Positions 34,222 through 45,260 of a stretch of DNA of 64,000 nt are shown here, one piece after another (the first letter of the stretch is position 1; every line of letters begins with the position of its first letter). The DNA is from Albibacterium bauzanense. Its GTDB lineage: Bacteria; Bacteroidota; Bacteroidia; Sphingobacteriales; Sphingobacteriaceae. The translations under genes were made by a program, and so were the position numbers. The notes below the pieces were generated by a model. That model was not told the DNA's origin, made no database searches, and saw only the letters and a list, made by a program, of their open reading frames with translations. Location of the stretch: assembly GCF_004339765.1 (NCBI RefSeq), contig NZ_SMGO01000003.1:470562-534561 (forward strand), given 5' to 3'.

Positions 34222-36417
34222 ATGAATAAATTTATTTTTATTTTCTTCTTATTAGGGAATTATGCGCTTGCTCAAACACCCAAACCGATAACTTTAGAGG
34301 ATTCTAAAAAGATAACTCTGGAAGATATCTATAAAAACAACACCTTCAAAACCAATGTCGTAGCTGGCTTCCGTTCAATGAATGACGGTAAAAGTTATGT
34401 ATCCATTGAAACCAATCCCATTACCAAAGAACGTTTTGTAGCACGAAGAAACTACAGCGATGGAAAGATTTCTGAAGAATTATTCTCAGAAAAAGACTTA
34501 ACCTATAATAATATCAAACTCCCGATCGGAACAGATTTCAGTCCGGACGAAAAAAAGGTGCTAATAGCCTACCAAAGCGAAAAGATATACCGCTATTCTA
34601 CCAAAGCTTTCTATTATGTTTTAGACCTTCAAACCAAGAAGATAAGTCCTGTTTCCAACAATAAAGAGAAGCAGCTTTATGCAACCTTCTCTCCTGATGG
34701 ATCAAAAGTTGGCTTTGTAAGAGGCAATGATCTATTCTATACTGACCTTGCTTCAGGAGAAGAAGTTCAGATAACCCATGATGGCAAACACAATGAGATC
34801 ATTAATGGTGGAACAGACTGGGTTTATCAGGAAGAGTTTTCTTTTACCAGTGCGTTCTTCTGGAGCCCTGACAGTAAGCAAATCGCTTTCTATCGTTTTG
34901 ATGAAACTGAAGTAAAAGAGTTTTCCATGACCATGTTCACAGGTCTCTATCCTTCAGAATACAAATTTAAATATCCTAAAGCCGGAGAAAAGAACTCTAC
35001 GATAAGCATTCATGTTTACAACCTGGCAAATAAAAATACTTCAACAGTAGATATCGGCTCTGAAAAAGATCAATATATTCCCCGTATAAAGTGGACACAA
35101 GATCCCAACATACTTTGTGTTCTGCGAATGAACAGGCATCAAAATCAACTTGAATATCTGCTTTGGAACGAAAAGAAGCAATCCACAAATATCATACTAA
35201 CAGAAACCGACAAATATTACATCGATATCAATGATGATTTAACTTTTCTAAAAGACAATAAGCACTTCTTATTAACCAGTGAACAAGATGGATACAATCA
35301 TATCTATTTATATAATATCGATGGAAAACTAATACAACAGATCACGAAGGGGAATTGGGAGGTTACAAAACTATATGGAATCAATGAAGAGACTGGTACC
35401 TTATATTTCCAATCTACTGAAAGCTCTCCTTTACAACGCGACATTTATTCCATTAACCTTTCAGGAAATAAAAAGAAAAAGATCAGCATATCTGAAGGCA
35501 CGAACGCCGCAACGTTCAGTGCAGATTTCAGCTATTATGTTTTAAATTATTCAAGTGTAAACACTCCTCCTTATATAACTTTAAACAGCAACAAGGGCAT
35601 TATACGCGTATTGGAAGATAACCATACAAGCAAAGAAGTCAGCAAAGAATATGGAATATCACCTCGTGATTTTTTTAGCTTCACTACCTCAGAGGGAGCT
35701 GATTTAAACGGTTATATGATTAAACCCACAAACTTTAACAAGGATACCAAATATCCTGTTTTAATGTTTGTTTATGGCGGGCCAGGAAGCCAAAACGTTG
35801 TTAATTCATGGACGCATAATTACTGGTTCGACTACCTGGCCCAAAAAGGCTACTTAATAGTATGTGTAGATAATCGGGGTACAGGTTTCCGGGGTGCTGA
35901 ATTTAAAAAAATGACCTACCTTGAATTAGGTAAATATGAAACCATCGACCAGATAGAAGCTGCAAAATGGCTAGGCGAACAAAGCTATGTAGATAAAGAC
36001 CGAATCGGAATATGGGGATGGAGCTATGGAGGTTACATGGCTTCTCTTGCAATAACAAAAGGAGCTGATGTATTCAAAACTGCCATCGCAGTTGCACCTG
36101 TAACAAATTGGCGTTTTTATGATAGCATTTATACAGAGCGGTATATGCGTACACCTCAGGAAAATTCAAGCGGTTATGATAATAACTCGCCAATAAGCTT
36201 TGCAAATAAATTAAAAGGCAACTTTCTGCTTATTCATGGAACTGCAGACGATAACGTTCATTTTCAAAATAGTATCATGCTCTCAGAGGCTTTAATAAAT
36301 GCAAACAAACCTTTTGATCAAGCATATTATCCTAATAAAAACCACAGTATAAACGGTGGAAATACAAGTTTACACCTCTATACAAAGATGTCTGAATTTA
36401 TATTTAACAAGCTCTAA
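34222..36417 (+). CDS. Dipeptidyl peptidase IV-like S9 serine peptidase
   Basis: A 731-residue exported peptidase: signal peptide (MNKFIFIFFLLGNYALAQ), eight-bladed propeller (about 45-480, 'YATFSPDGSKVGFVRGNDLF', 'EFSFTSAFFWSPDSKQIAFYRFDE' with the Glu pair that binds the substrate amino terminus) and alpha/beta-hydrolase domain. Catalytic Ser601 lies in 'WGWSYGGYMAS', with 'GTADDNVHFQNS' (Asp) and 'NKNHSINGG' (His). It releases dipeptides, probably proline-type, from peptide N-termini in the periplasm. The next gene is a POT-family oligopeptide importer. Confidence 0.93.
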   Translation: MNKFIFIFFLLGNYALAQTPKPITLEDSKKITLEDIYKNNTFKTNVVAGFRSMNDGKSYVSIETNPITKERFVARRNYSDGKISEELFSEKDLTYNNIKLPIGTDFSPDEKKVLIAYQSEKIYRYSTKAFYYVLDLQTKKISPVSNNKEKQLYATFSPDGSKVGFVRGNDLFYTDLASGEEVQITHDGKHNEIINGGTDWVYQEEFSFTSAFFWSPDSKQIAFYRFDETEVKEFSMTMFTGLYPSEYKFKYPKAGEKNSTISIHVYNLANKNTSTVDIGSEKDQYIPRIKWTQDPNILCVLRMNRHQNQLEYLLWNEKKQSTNIILTETDKYYIDINDDLTFLKDNKHFLLTSEQDGYNHIYLYNIDGKLIQQITKGNWEVTKLYGINEETGTLYFQSTESSPLQRDIYSINLSGNKKKKISISEGTNAATFSADFSYYVLNYSSVNTPPYITLNSNKGIIRVLEDNHTSKEVSKEYGISPRDFFSFTTSEGADLNGYMIKPTNFNKDTKYPVLMFVYGGPGSQNVVNSWTHNYWFDYLAQKGYLIVCVDNRGTGFRGAEFKKMTYLELGKYETIDQIEAAKWLGEQSYVDKDRIGIWGWSYGGYMASLAITKGADVFKTAIAVAPVTNWRFYDSIYTERYMRTPQENSSGYDNNSPISFANKLKGNFLLIHGTADDNVHFQNSIMLSEALINANKPFDQAYYPNKNHSINGGNTSLHLYTKMSEFIFNKL

Positions 36418-36531
36418 TTGTTCGCATAAATTGAACTTTCTAAAGCTACTTTCAGATAATTGTTGCATTTTTGACATTAAAATTAGTAATTACCCTATAA
36501 GCAGATATTAAAATACACTAATTCTCTTTAT

Positions 36532-38130
36532 ATGAAATCATCCGAACAAGACGAAGTTCTATCAAAGCATCTTATTAAGAACGAGGTAGATACACACACT
36601 ACTCTTGGGCATCCAGTAGGTCTGTTTGTCTTATTCTTTACTGAAATGTGGGAGCGCTTTAGTTACTATGGAATGCGTGCATTATTAACACTCTTCTTAG
36701 TAAGTGAAATCTCAAAAAACGGCTGGGCATGGACACGTGAAGAAGCAGCGCAACTGTATGCCGTCTACACTTTCTTAGTATATATAACACCCTTGCTCGG
36801 AGGGATAATAGCTGATAAAATAACCGGCTATCGAAAGGCAGTTCTATGGGGCGCCTTAATCATGACACTGGGACATGCCTCAATGGCACTTGAAGGTATT
36901 GGATCCAGCTTCTTTTATTTAGGATTGATTCTTCTTATTATGGGTAACGGTATGTTTAAACCAAATATATCATCCATTGTAGGTCAGCTATATCCAGATA
37001 ATAGCGCCAAAAAAGATTCAGCATTCACTATATTTTATATGGGTATTAACGCTGGTGCTTTCTTAGGAATTATGCTTTGTGGATACATCGGTGAAAAAAT
37101 AGGCTGGCATTGGGGTTTCGGATTAGCAGGTATATTCATGTTCTTCGGTATGCTTCAATTCCATTATGGACAGCATATATTTGGGAAACTAGGAGAAACT
37201 GTTAAAAAAACGAAAGAGCGAAAAGAAGCTCTTGAACTTGCAAATAAACCAGAAGAGGAAGAAGAAGAACTACCAAAAAACATTATTAGAGACCGATTAA
37301 TCGTGATCGGTATCTTAACCTTCTTTAGTATCTTTTTCTGGATGGCTTTCGAACAAGCAGGAAGCTCCATGACCTTCTTCGCAAACGATTATACGCAGCG
37401 TATTTTAGTCGGGAGCCAGGCAGTAGCCTTTAAATGGGTCGATGCCGGACTAACAATTTTCCCTTTAATATTATTAACATGGGTACTTGGCTTATTGGCT
37501 AAACAGATTATCAAAAAATATCCTTTAACCATTTACTTTACCGCGCTAAGCTTTCTAATCATATGGGGAATTGCAATATGGAAAGTTCTCAGAGAATTTA
37601 ATGCCCTGGAAACAGAAGTAACCGCATCGTGGTTCCAGATATTAAACTCCTTTTTTATTATAACACTAGCTACCCTATTTGCAAAAATGTGGGAGAAGGT
37701 ATTCAATCCAAGCGGACCAGCTAAATTTGCAATCGGATTAGTTTTATTAGGTATCGGTTTTGGTGTATTAGCTTACGGCAGCCGCGATATTCCACAAGGA
37801 GCTCTTACTGCTCAAGTAAGTATGATCTGGCTTATACTCGCCTACCTTTTCCATACAATGGGTGAATTATGCTTATCTCCAGTCGGATTATCTTATGTAA
37901 GTAAACTATCTCCAAAACACTTAGTAGGATTAATCTTCGGATTCTGGTTCCTTTCAAGTGCAGTAGCAAACTTACTTGGTGGACTATCTGCCAGTTATAT
38001 CGATAAGATATCAGCTGCCTATTCAATCTCAGTATTCTTTATGATCTTCACTCTGATACCGATTATTGCAGGAGTAATTTTACTGGCACTATCTCCTTGG
38101 TTAAAGAGAATGATGCATGGAATTCATTAA
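36532..38130 (+). CDS. POT-family proton-coupled di/tripeptide transporter
   Basis: A 532-residue major-facilitator protein with about 14 membrane helices. The POT signature 'FFTEMWERFSYYGMRALLTLFL' (E..ER) is at residues 34-55, and 'NPGNGMFKPNISSIVG'-like PTR2 text occurs as 'GNGMFKPNISSIVGQLY'. 'FYMGINAGAFLG' is the second PTR2 motif. A charged loop (about 205-250, KKTKERKEALELANKPEEEEEE) separates the two halves. It imports dipeptides or tripeptides, fitting the preceding dipeptidyl peptidase. Confidence 0.95.
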   Translation: MKSSEQDEVLSKHLIKNEVDTHTTLGHPVGLFVLFFTEMWERFSYYGMRALLTLFLVSEISKNGWAWTREEAAQLYAVYTFLVYITPLLGGIIADKITGYRKAVLWGALIMTLGHASMALEGIGSSFFYLGLILLIMGNGMFKPNISSIVGQLYPDNSAKKDSAFTIFYMGINAGAFLGIMLCGYIGEKIGWHWGFGLAGIFMFFGMLQFHYGQHIFGKLGETVKKTKERKEALELANKPEEEEEELPKNIIRDRLIVIGILTFFSIFFWMAFEQAGSSMTFFANDYTQRILVGSQAVAFKWVDAGLTIFPLILLTWVLGLLAKQIIKKYPLTIYFTALSFLIIWGIAIWKVLREFNALETEVTASWFQILNSFFIITLATLFAKMWEKVFNPSGPAKFAIGLVLLGIGFGVLAYGSRDIPQGALTAQVSMIWLILAYLFHTMGELCLSPVGLSYVSKLSPKHLVGLIFGFWFLSSAVANLLGGLSASYIDKISAAYSISVFFMIFTLIPIIAGVILLALSPWLKRMMHGIH

Positions 38131-38148
38131 AAAAAGAATAGTTAATTG

Positions 38149-38880
38149 ATGGCCGACAGTCTGGTTATAATCCCTACTTACAATGAAAAGGAAAATATTG
38201 AGAAGATCATCCGAAAGGTCTTCTCACTAACCTACCCTTTTGATATTCTTATTGTAGATGACGGCTCGCCTGATGGAACTGCACAAATAGTCAAATCGCT
38301 TCAACAAGAATATCCTGAAAGTCTGCACCTGGAAGAACGTAAAGGGAAATTAGGATTGGGTACTGCTTATATTCATGGATTCAATTGGGCACTGAAAAAC
38401 CACTATGAATTCATTTTTGAAATGGATGCAGACTTCTCTCATAATCCGGAAGATCTGATTCATCTCTTAGATGCTTGTAAGAATGGAGCCGATATGGTTA
38501 TTGGTTCTCGCTACATCAAAGGTGTTAATGTAGTTAACTGGCCAATGAACAGAGTGTTAATGTCTTATTTTGCATCAGGATATGTACGCTTAATTACCGG
38601 GATCAAAATTCAGGACGCTACAGCAGGTTTTATTTGCTATCGCAGAAAGGTATTAGAAACCATTCCGCTCGATAAAATAAAATTCGTAGGCTATGCCTTT
38701 CAAATCGAAATGAAATTTACAGCCATTCAATACGGTTTTAAGGTTGTCGAAATACCGATCATATTTACAGATCGTACAGCAGGCGTATCTAAAATGAGCA
38801 CCCGAATATTCCGTGAAGCTTTTTTCGGTGTCATTCAAATGAAACTGAATAGTTTCTTCAGAAACTATAAGACTTCTTAA
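38149..38880 (+). CDS. Polyprenol-phosphate mannose synthase-like GT2 glycosyltransferase
   Basis: A 243-residue soluble GT-A enzyme transferring a sugar (mannose or glucose) to polyprenyl phosphate at the membrane. Motifs: 'VIIPTYNEKENIEKII', 'ILIVDDGSPDGTA', 'FEMDADFSHNPEDL' (DxD-type) and 'IGSRYIKGVNVVNWP', the GSRY signature of DPM1-like enzymes. No membrane helices, as in Mycobacterium Ppm catalytic domains. The ATG at 38149 is preferred over a TTG one codon earlier. Adjacent genes share no pathway. Confidence 0.93.
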   Translation: MADSLVIIPTYNEKENIEKIIRKVFSLTYPFDILIVDDGSPDGTAQIVKSLQQEYPESLHLEERKGKLGLGTAYIHGFNWALKNHYEFIFEMDADFSHNPEDLIHLLDACKNGADMVIGSRYIKGVNVVNWPMNRVLMSYFASGYVRLITGIKIQDATAGFICYRRKVLETIPLDKIKFVGYAFQIEMKFTAIQYGFKVVEIPIIFTDRTAGVSKMSTRIFREAFFGVIQMKLNSFFRNYKTS

Positions 38881-38934
38881 CCAGAACTTCTTAAACCTAA
38901 AAATCCTATCTTTGTTCATATTTACCTTAAAGGA

Positions 38935-39954
38935 ATGAACGAGCATTTAGACCCCAATCAAGATCGACTAACAGAACCTGAGCGAGATATCGAAAGAGTA
39001 TTGAGACCTCAGCTTTTTGAAGACTTTACCGGACAATTTAAGATTCTCGAAAACCTGAAGGTATTTGTAAAGGCTGCTAAATTACGTGGAGAATCACTTG
39101 ACCATGTTCTGCTGCATGGCCCTCCGGGCTTAGGAAAAACTACCCTTTCTCATATTATTGCGAATGAAATGGGAACCGGAATTAAAATAACCTCAGGTCC
39201 GGTTCTGGATAAAGCAGGTGATTTAGCTGGTTTATTAACCAACCTGAACGAAGGTGATATCCTTTTTATTGATGAAATACACAGGCTCAGCCCCATTGTT
39301 GAAGAGTACTTATACTCCGCGATGGAGGATTTCAAAATTGATATCATGCTGGAAACAGGGCCGAATGCGCGTTCTGTACAGATCACATTAAATCCCTTTA
39401 CATTAATTGGCGCTACTACCCGATCAGGATTATTAACCGCACCCCTGCGCGCACGCTTTGGAATAAACTCCCGATTACAGTATTACGATGCTAAACTATT
39501 AACAGATATCGTTCTACGTTCTGCCCAGATCTTAAATACAGAAATAAACGATGAAGGCGCATACGAAATAGCCAGAAGAAGTCGCGGTACACCCAGAATA
39601 GCCAATGCACTGCTTCGAAGAACCAGAGATTTCGCTCAAATTAAAGGAACTGGCATAATAGACACAAAGATTGCTAAATATGCTCTGGATGCTTTAAATG
39701 TCGACGAATATGGTTTGGATGAAATGGACAACCGCATCTTAACAACCATAATCGATAAGTTTAAAGGCGGCCCGGTTGGTTTAAAAACCATTGCAACAGC
39801 AGTGGGAGAAGATGAAGGAACCATTGAAGAAGTATATGAGCCATTTCTAATTCAGGAAGGCTTTCTAATGAGAACCAGCCGGGGCAGAGAATGTACAGAA
39901 CTTGCTTTTAAACACCTGGGGAAAACAAACTTCAAAGGGAATACCTTGTTCTAA
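38935..39954 (+). CDS. ruvB: Holliday junction branch-migration ATPase RuvB
   Basis: A 339-residue AAA+ motor. Walker [10 protein letters not shown] (62-70), Walker B '[12 protein letters not shown]' (108-119), '[25 protein letters not shown]' (sensor I), '[19 protein letters not shown]' (sensor II) and the C-terminal winged helix ending '[16 protein letters not shown]'. With RuvA it drives branch migration. It acts alone here; the ruvA gene is not in the window. A -7-like TATCTTTG lies at 38907-38914. Confidence 0.99.
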   Translation: MNEHLDPNQDRLTEPERDIERVLRPQLFEDFTGQFKILENLKVFVKAAKLRGESLDHVLLHGPPGLGKTTLSHIIANEMGTGIKITSGPVLDKAGDLAGLLTNLNEGDILFIDEIHRLSPIVEEYLYSAMEDFKIDIMLETGPNARSVQITLNPFTLIGATTRSGLLTAPLRARFGINSRLQYYDAKLLTDIVLRSAQILNTEINDEGAYEIARRSRGTPRIANALLRRTRDFAQIKGTGIIDTKIAKYALDALNVDEYGLDEMDNRILTTIIDKFKGGPVGLKTIATAVGEDEGTIEEVYEPFLIQEGFLMRTSRGRECTELAFKHLGKTNFKGNTLF

Positions 39955-40004
39955 ACAAAGCAGCAGCCATCATAAAAACAACTACTCAACAATAAATTTC
40001 AAAC

Positions 40005-41516
40005 ATGAATATAGAAGTCAGACAGCTTAACATAAACGATTATCATGATTTAAAAAACTCAATGATTGAAGCTTATCATGGTTCTGCTGGCGGTATCTGG
40101 ACAAAGACAAATATCAGTGATTTAATCAATATCTTTCCTGAAGGCCAGCTTTGTGTTGAAGTCGATGGAAAGGTTGTTGCCTGTGCTCTAGCCATTATCA
40201 CAAACTCAAAAGACGTATATTCTGGTCATACCTACAAGGAGATTATTGATAATGGGAAATTCACGACCCATAGCCCCGAAGGAAATATTTTATATGGAAT
40301 TGAGGTATTTGTTCATCCAGAATATCGTTCACTTCGTTTAGGAAGAAGATTATACGATGCCCGAAAAGAAATGTGCGAAGAGATGAACCTGAAAAGCATT
40401 GTCGCTGGCGGCCGTATACCAAAATATCATGAACATTCTGACACACTATCTCCAAGACAATACATTCAGAAAGTTAAACAAAAAGAGATTTACGATCCTA
40501 CTTTAACTTTCCAGCTTTCAAACGACTTCCACGTTAGGAAAATCCTTAAAAACTACCTTCCCGGCGATGAAGAATCAAGAGAGTATGCAACCTTGCTGGA
40601 GTGGAATAACATCTATTACGATGCAGATACAAAAGCCGGATCTCAATCTAAACAAACCATTAGGCTAGGTCTTGTTCAATGGCAAATGCGTGCTTTCAAT
40701 GATATTGAAGCTTTTTACGATCAAGTTGAATTCTTTGTAGATGCTGTAAGTGGCTACAATGCCGATTTTGCAGTGTTCCCGGAGTTTTTCAACACTCCTT
40801 TAATGGGGCCTTTCAATCATTTGCCAGAAAGAGAAGCCATGCAAAAACTGGCAGAATTGACAGATGGAATCAGAGAACGAATTCAACAGCTTGCAGTTTC
40901 TTATAATGTGAACATTATCTCAGGGTCCATGCCTTTAACCGATAATGATAAACTGTATAACGTTTCTTATTTATGCCATAGAAACGGAAGTTATGACGAG
41001 TATCGGAAAGTGCACATTACACCAAACGAAGTTAAATATTACGGAATGTATGGTGGTGATAAGGTTAAAGTATTTGATACCGATTGTGGTAAAGTAGGTA
41101 TATTGATCTGCTACGACGTTGAATTTCCAGAGCTAAGCAGAATCTTAGCTGACCAGGGAATGCAGATTTTGTTCGTACCCTTTTTAACAGATACTCAAAA
41201 CGGTTATACACGTGTAAGAAGCTGTGCACAGGCAAGAGCTATTGAAAATGAGTGCTATGTTGCCATTGCAGGCTCGGTTGGTAACCTTCCTAAGGTAAAT
41301 AACATGGATATCCAATATGCTCAATCAGCTGTATTCACTCCTTCCGATTTTGCTTTCCCTACCAATGGTGTAAAAGCTGAAGCAACGCCCAATACAGAAA
41401 TGTTAATTCTTGCCGATGTTGATCTGTTCTTATTAAAGGAAATACATGAATATGGAACTGTAAAAACCATGAAAGACAGAAGAAAGGACCTATATCAGGT
41501 AAATTTATTGAAGTAG
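40005..41516 (+). CDS. GNAT acetyltransferase fused to carbon-nitrogen hydrolase (nitrilase superfamily)
   Basis: A 503-residue fusion. The N-terminal GNAT domain (about 1-165) has 'IEVFVHPEYRSLRLGRRLYDARKEMC' (acetyl-CoA loop). The C-terminal nitrilase domain (about 220-500) has catalytic Glu in 'AVFPEFFNTPLMGPF', Lys in 'YRKVHITPNEV' and Cys in 'GILICYDVEFPEL'. This domain order is known across Bacteroidota. The combined reaction is not established; acylation or deacylation of an amide is possible. The flanking ruvB is unrelated. Confidence 0.92.
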   Translation: MNIEVRQLNINDYHDLKNSMIEAYHGSAGGIWTKTNISDLINIFPEGQLCVEVDGKVVACALAIITNSKDVYSGHTYKEIIDNGKFTTHSPEGNILYGIEVFVHPEYRSLRLGRRLYDARKEMCEEMNLKSIVAGGRIPKYHEHSDTLSPRQYIQKVKQKEIYDPTLTFQLSNDFHVRKILKNYLPGDEESREYATLLEWNNIYYDADTKAGSQSKQTIRLGLVQWQMRAFNDIEAFYDQVEFFVDAVSGYNADFAVFPEFFNTPLMGPFNHLPEREAMQKLAELTDGIRERIQQLAVSYNVNIISGSMPLTDNDKLYNVSYLCHRNGSYDEYRKVHITPNEVKYYGMYGGDKVKVFDTDCGKVGILICYDVEFPELSRILADQGMQILFVPFLTDTQNGYTRVRSCAQARAIENECYVAIAGSVGNLPKVNNMDIQYAQSAVFTPSDFAFPTNGVKAEATPNTEMLILADVDLFLLKEIHEYGTVKTMKDRRKDLYQVNLLK

Positions 41517-41518
41517 TC

Positions 41519-42754
41519 TCAGATCCTTCTTTTCAATTCAAGCAGCTTAACCAAAATCTGGTCGTCTCTCAGTATCTGGAAGAGCAGATCGGTTGTCGTT
41601 TCTTCTTGCAAAAGGTTATTAATATCATCTAAGGTATATCCCTCTACATCCTTAAAGTTAATGGATAGAATTTCATCACCGGCTAAAAAGCCCTCTTTCT
41701 CAGCCGGCGTATCTTTATCTATCTGGCTAATGAAAAACCGTTTATGATTCTCTTCATCAGTCAGAATATATACCTCCATTCCCGACATATCATATTCATA
41801 AGGCTTTCTGAACTCCCTGTTCTTCTTCAAATACATTTCCTGTCTTGAATAATCAAACAATACATGAAACCTTTTCAGCAGCTCTCCACCAATAGATCCA
41901 CTCCTTTCTGTCATTATCGACCGTACGCTAATATCTTCATACATGGGAAAAGCAACTACAACCTTTTTCACAGAAAACTCTCCTAATTGAATTTCAGGTA
42001 AACGCCCTACTAAACCATATATAGAACCACTAAGGCCTTTACCCAAATTTCCCTCAATAGTTTTTGCAGGATGTATTCGTTTCTGATCATCCGTTAAATC
42101 CAATGAAAAAGCATGACCGGCTCCTGAATCTATCAGCAGCAGCAACGAATCTTTCGATCCATCCTCACTGCTCACCAACACGTTTACATAAGGCTTCTCA
42201 TCAATTAACTGGATCGGAATCTGATCACCTCTTTTCCGTATCTTCTCTTCCGGATTATACAAGGTCATCTTACTGCTCAGATAGTTTAATTTCACCATAA
42301 AGCTATTGAACACATCAGAGCCAATGATGCCATGAATTGGTATACCTACATATGCCGACAAATGAAAGGGGTCTTCCTTTAATAAAATACCAGATAATTT
42401 ATCGCCTGAAGCATCTCCGACATCAATTGAAAGGTTTGTCATTACAAAAGCTTCAAGCTCAGGACCAATTCCGCGCCCCCGGATTCTGGAGAGAAACAAA
42501 CTAACTGTATCTAATGGACTAACTATCGAAGAGTCAGTAATGATTATCGGCTTAACCCCACTGTCTAAAATAAAATTAAAAGGGCCCCTGTCGTTGACGA
42601 ACACAGGAATAACAATTAAATTATGAACGAGCTTAAAACGCATCACATCTTTACGATGCCCATTATTAAAGCTTAATTTCTGACTAAATGCTGGTAATAT
42701 CAGACCAAACGATCCAATTAAAATAATAAGTCGAATTAAAAAATATCTTTTCAT
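41519..42754 (-). CDS. Retropepsin-like aspartyl protease with PDZ domain
   Basis: A 411-residue exported protein with N-terminal signal (MKRYFLIRLIILIGSFGLILPAFSQ). Two aspartyl-protease-type sequences occur: 'NFILDSGVKPIIITDSS' and 'LLLIDSGAGHAFSLD', each with DSG, suggesting a two-lobe retropepsin fold. A PDZ domain closes the protein (about 325-405, 'DTPAEKEGFLAGDEILSINFKDVEGYTLDDINNLL'). Cleavage substrates are unknown. Its stop lies 2 bases after the GNAT/nitrilase stop (convergent). Confidence 0.85.
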   Translation of the reverse strand: MKRYFLIRLIILIGSFGLILPAFSQKLSFNNGHRKDVMRFKLVHNLIVIPVFVNDRGPFNFILDSGVKPIIITDSSIVSPLDTVSLFLSRIRGRGIGPELEAFVMTNLSIDVGDASGDKLSGILLKEDPFHLSAYVGIPIHGIIGSDVFNSFMVKLNYLSSKMTLYNPEEKIRKRGDQIPIQLIDEKPYVNVLVSSEDGSKDSLLLLIDSGAGHAFSLDLTDDQKRIHPAKTIEGNLGKGLSGSIYGLVGRLPEIQLGEFSVKKVVVAFPMYEDISVRSIMTERSGSIGGELLKRFHVLFDYSRQEMYLKKNREFRKPYEYDMSGMEVYILTDEENHKRFFISQIDKDTPAEKEGFLAGDEILSINFKDVEGYTLDDINNLLQEETTTDLLFQILRDDQILVKLLELKRRI

Positions 42755-42862
42755 AGAAGAAAACGAGAATATTTAAATCGAATGATATTCACCATCAAAC
42801 ATAAATTTATGAAATATTAACTGATAGTCAATGTTTTATTAGAACTGCATGAGTAACAATGA

Positions 42863-44536
<1,674 letters not shown>

Positions 44537-44556
44537 ACTAATTCAGTCAATATATA

Positions 44557-44600
44557 AAGCCTACAGATAGAGAATAGCTCTTTAATCTGTAGGCTTTTTT
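44557..44600 (+). terminator. Rho-independent terminator of the ABC-F gene
   Basis: Stem AAGCCTACAGAT (44557-44568) with ATCTGTAGGCTT (44585-44596), 16-base loop, followed by TTTT. It begins 20 bases after the ABC-F stop codon. Confidence 0.85.
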
Positions 44601-44631
44601 ATTATAAGCAAACTGCATTATTATTTTAACC

Positions 44632-44720
44632 AAACAGTGGTTAAACAGTGGTCAAACAGTGGTTGAACAGTGGTCAGACAGTCCTATTACCACTGTACAA
44701 CCACTATTCAATCACTGTAC
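44632..44720. repeat. 11-bp tandem repeat array with inverted copies
   Basis: Unit AAACAGTGGTT/C occurs four times in tandem (44632-44642, 44643-44653, 44654-44664, 44665-44675, the last beginning with G) and then as a partial copy (AGACAGT, 44676-44682). Immediately after, the complement appears as ACCACTGTA (44689-44697), ACCACTATT and ATCACTGTA, so the region could fold on itself or bind a protein in both orientations. It lies between the terminators of the ABC-F gene and trxA. No gene is present in 44537-44849. Confidence 0.7.
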
Positions 44721-44796
44721 ATTCTCTGTTAAATGAGTATTTAACTACTAGCAGGTCAAAAGTAAAGAATAAGGAAATGGAATTATAAGTCAAAAA

Positions 44797-44830
44797 GAAA
44801 AGGCCAGCTATATAAATAGCTGGCCTTTTC
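44797..44830 (-). terminator. Terminator of trxA
   Basis: Perfect 14-bp stem (44797-44810 with 44817-44830) and 6-base loop, 20 bases beyond the trxA stop on the minus strand. A/T runs occur on both sides. Confidence 0.85.
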
Positions 44831-44849
44831 TTGCAAAATATATTAAGTA

Positions 44850-45167
44850 CTATAGTTGTTTGTCAAGCTTTTCTGCTAGAACCGATTTTGGAACTGCACC
44901 GATTTGTTTGTCAACAATTTCTCCGTTTTTGAAATATAATAATGCAGGAATATTACGAATTCCAAACTTCATCGATACTTCAGGGTTGTTGTCCACATCT
45001 ACTTTACCGATTACTGCTTTTCCTTGATATTCATTCGATAGCTCTTCTACAACAGGGCCCACCATACGGCAAGGGCCACACCATTCAGCCCAAAAATCCA
45101 CTAATACTGGCTTGTCTGCTTTCAATACAACTTCCTCGAAGTTGCTGTCTGTGATTTCAATAGTCAT
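44850..45167 (-). CDS. trxA: Thioredoxin
   Basis: A 105-residue cytoplasmic thioredoxin reducing protein disulfides. The active site WCGPC has Cys30 and Cys33, the buried Asp is in 'PVLVDFWAEWC', and the cis-Pro is in 'IRNIPALLYFKNG'. Length is normal. It has its own consensus promoter and terminator, so it is probably monocistronic. The flavoprotein at 25401 is not necessarily its reductase, because that redox motif differs. Confidence 0.98.
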   Translation of the reverse strand: MTIEITDSNFEEVVLKADKPVLVDFWAEWCGPCRMVGPVVEELSNEYQGKAVIGKVDVDNNPEVSMKFGIRNIPALLYFKNGEIVDKQIGAVPKSVLAEKLDKQL

Positions 45168-45208
45168 ACTTTTTTATTTACGTGGTGATATTTCTTATAA
45201 CCAATATA

Positions 45209-45238
45209 CAAATATACTCCTTCAAATACCTTACCAAA
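45209..45238 (-). promoter_or_regulatory. Promoter of trxA
   Basis: On the minus strand TTTG (45235-45238), 18 bases, TATATTTG (45209-45216). Fits the Bacteroidota consensus; the predicted start is about 35 bases before the ATG. Confidence 0.7.
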
Positions 45239-45260
45239 GTATATATCTGCAATTCTGACA

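Noticed and set aside
44632..44720. CRISPR array
   Set aside because: Units are 11 bp without spacers, and no cas genes are present.
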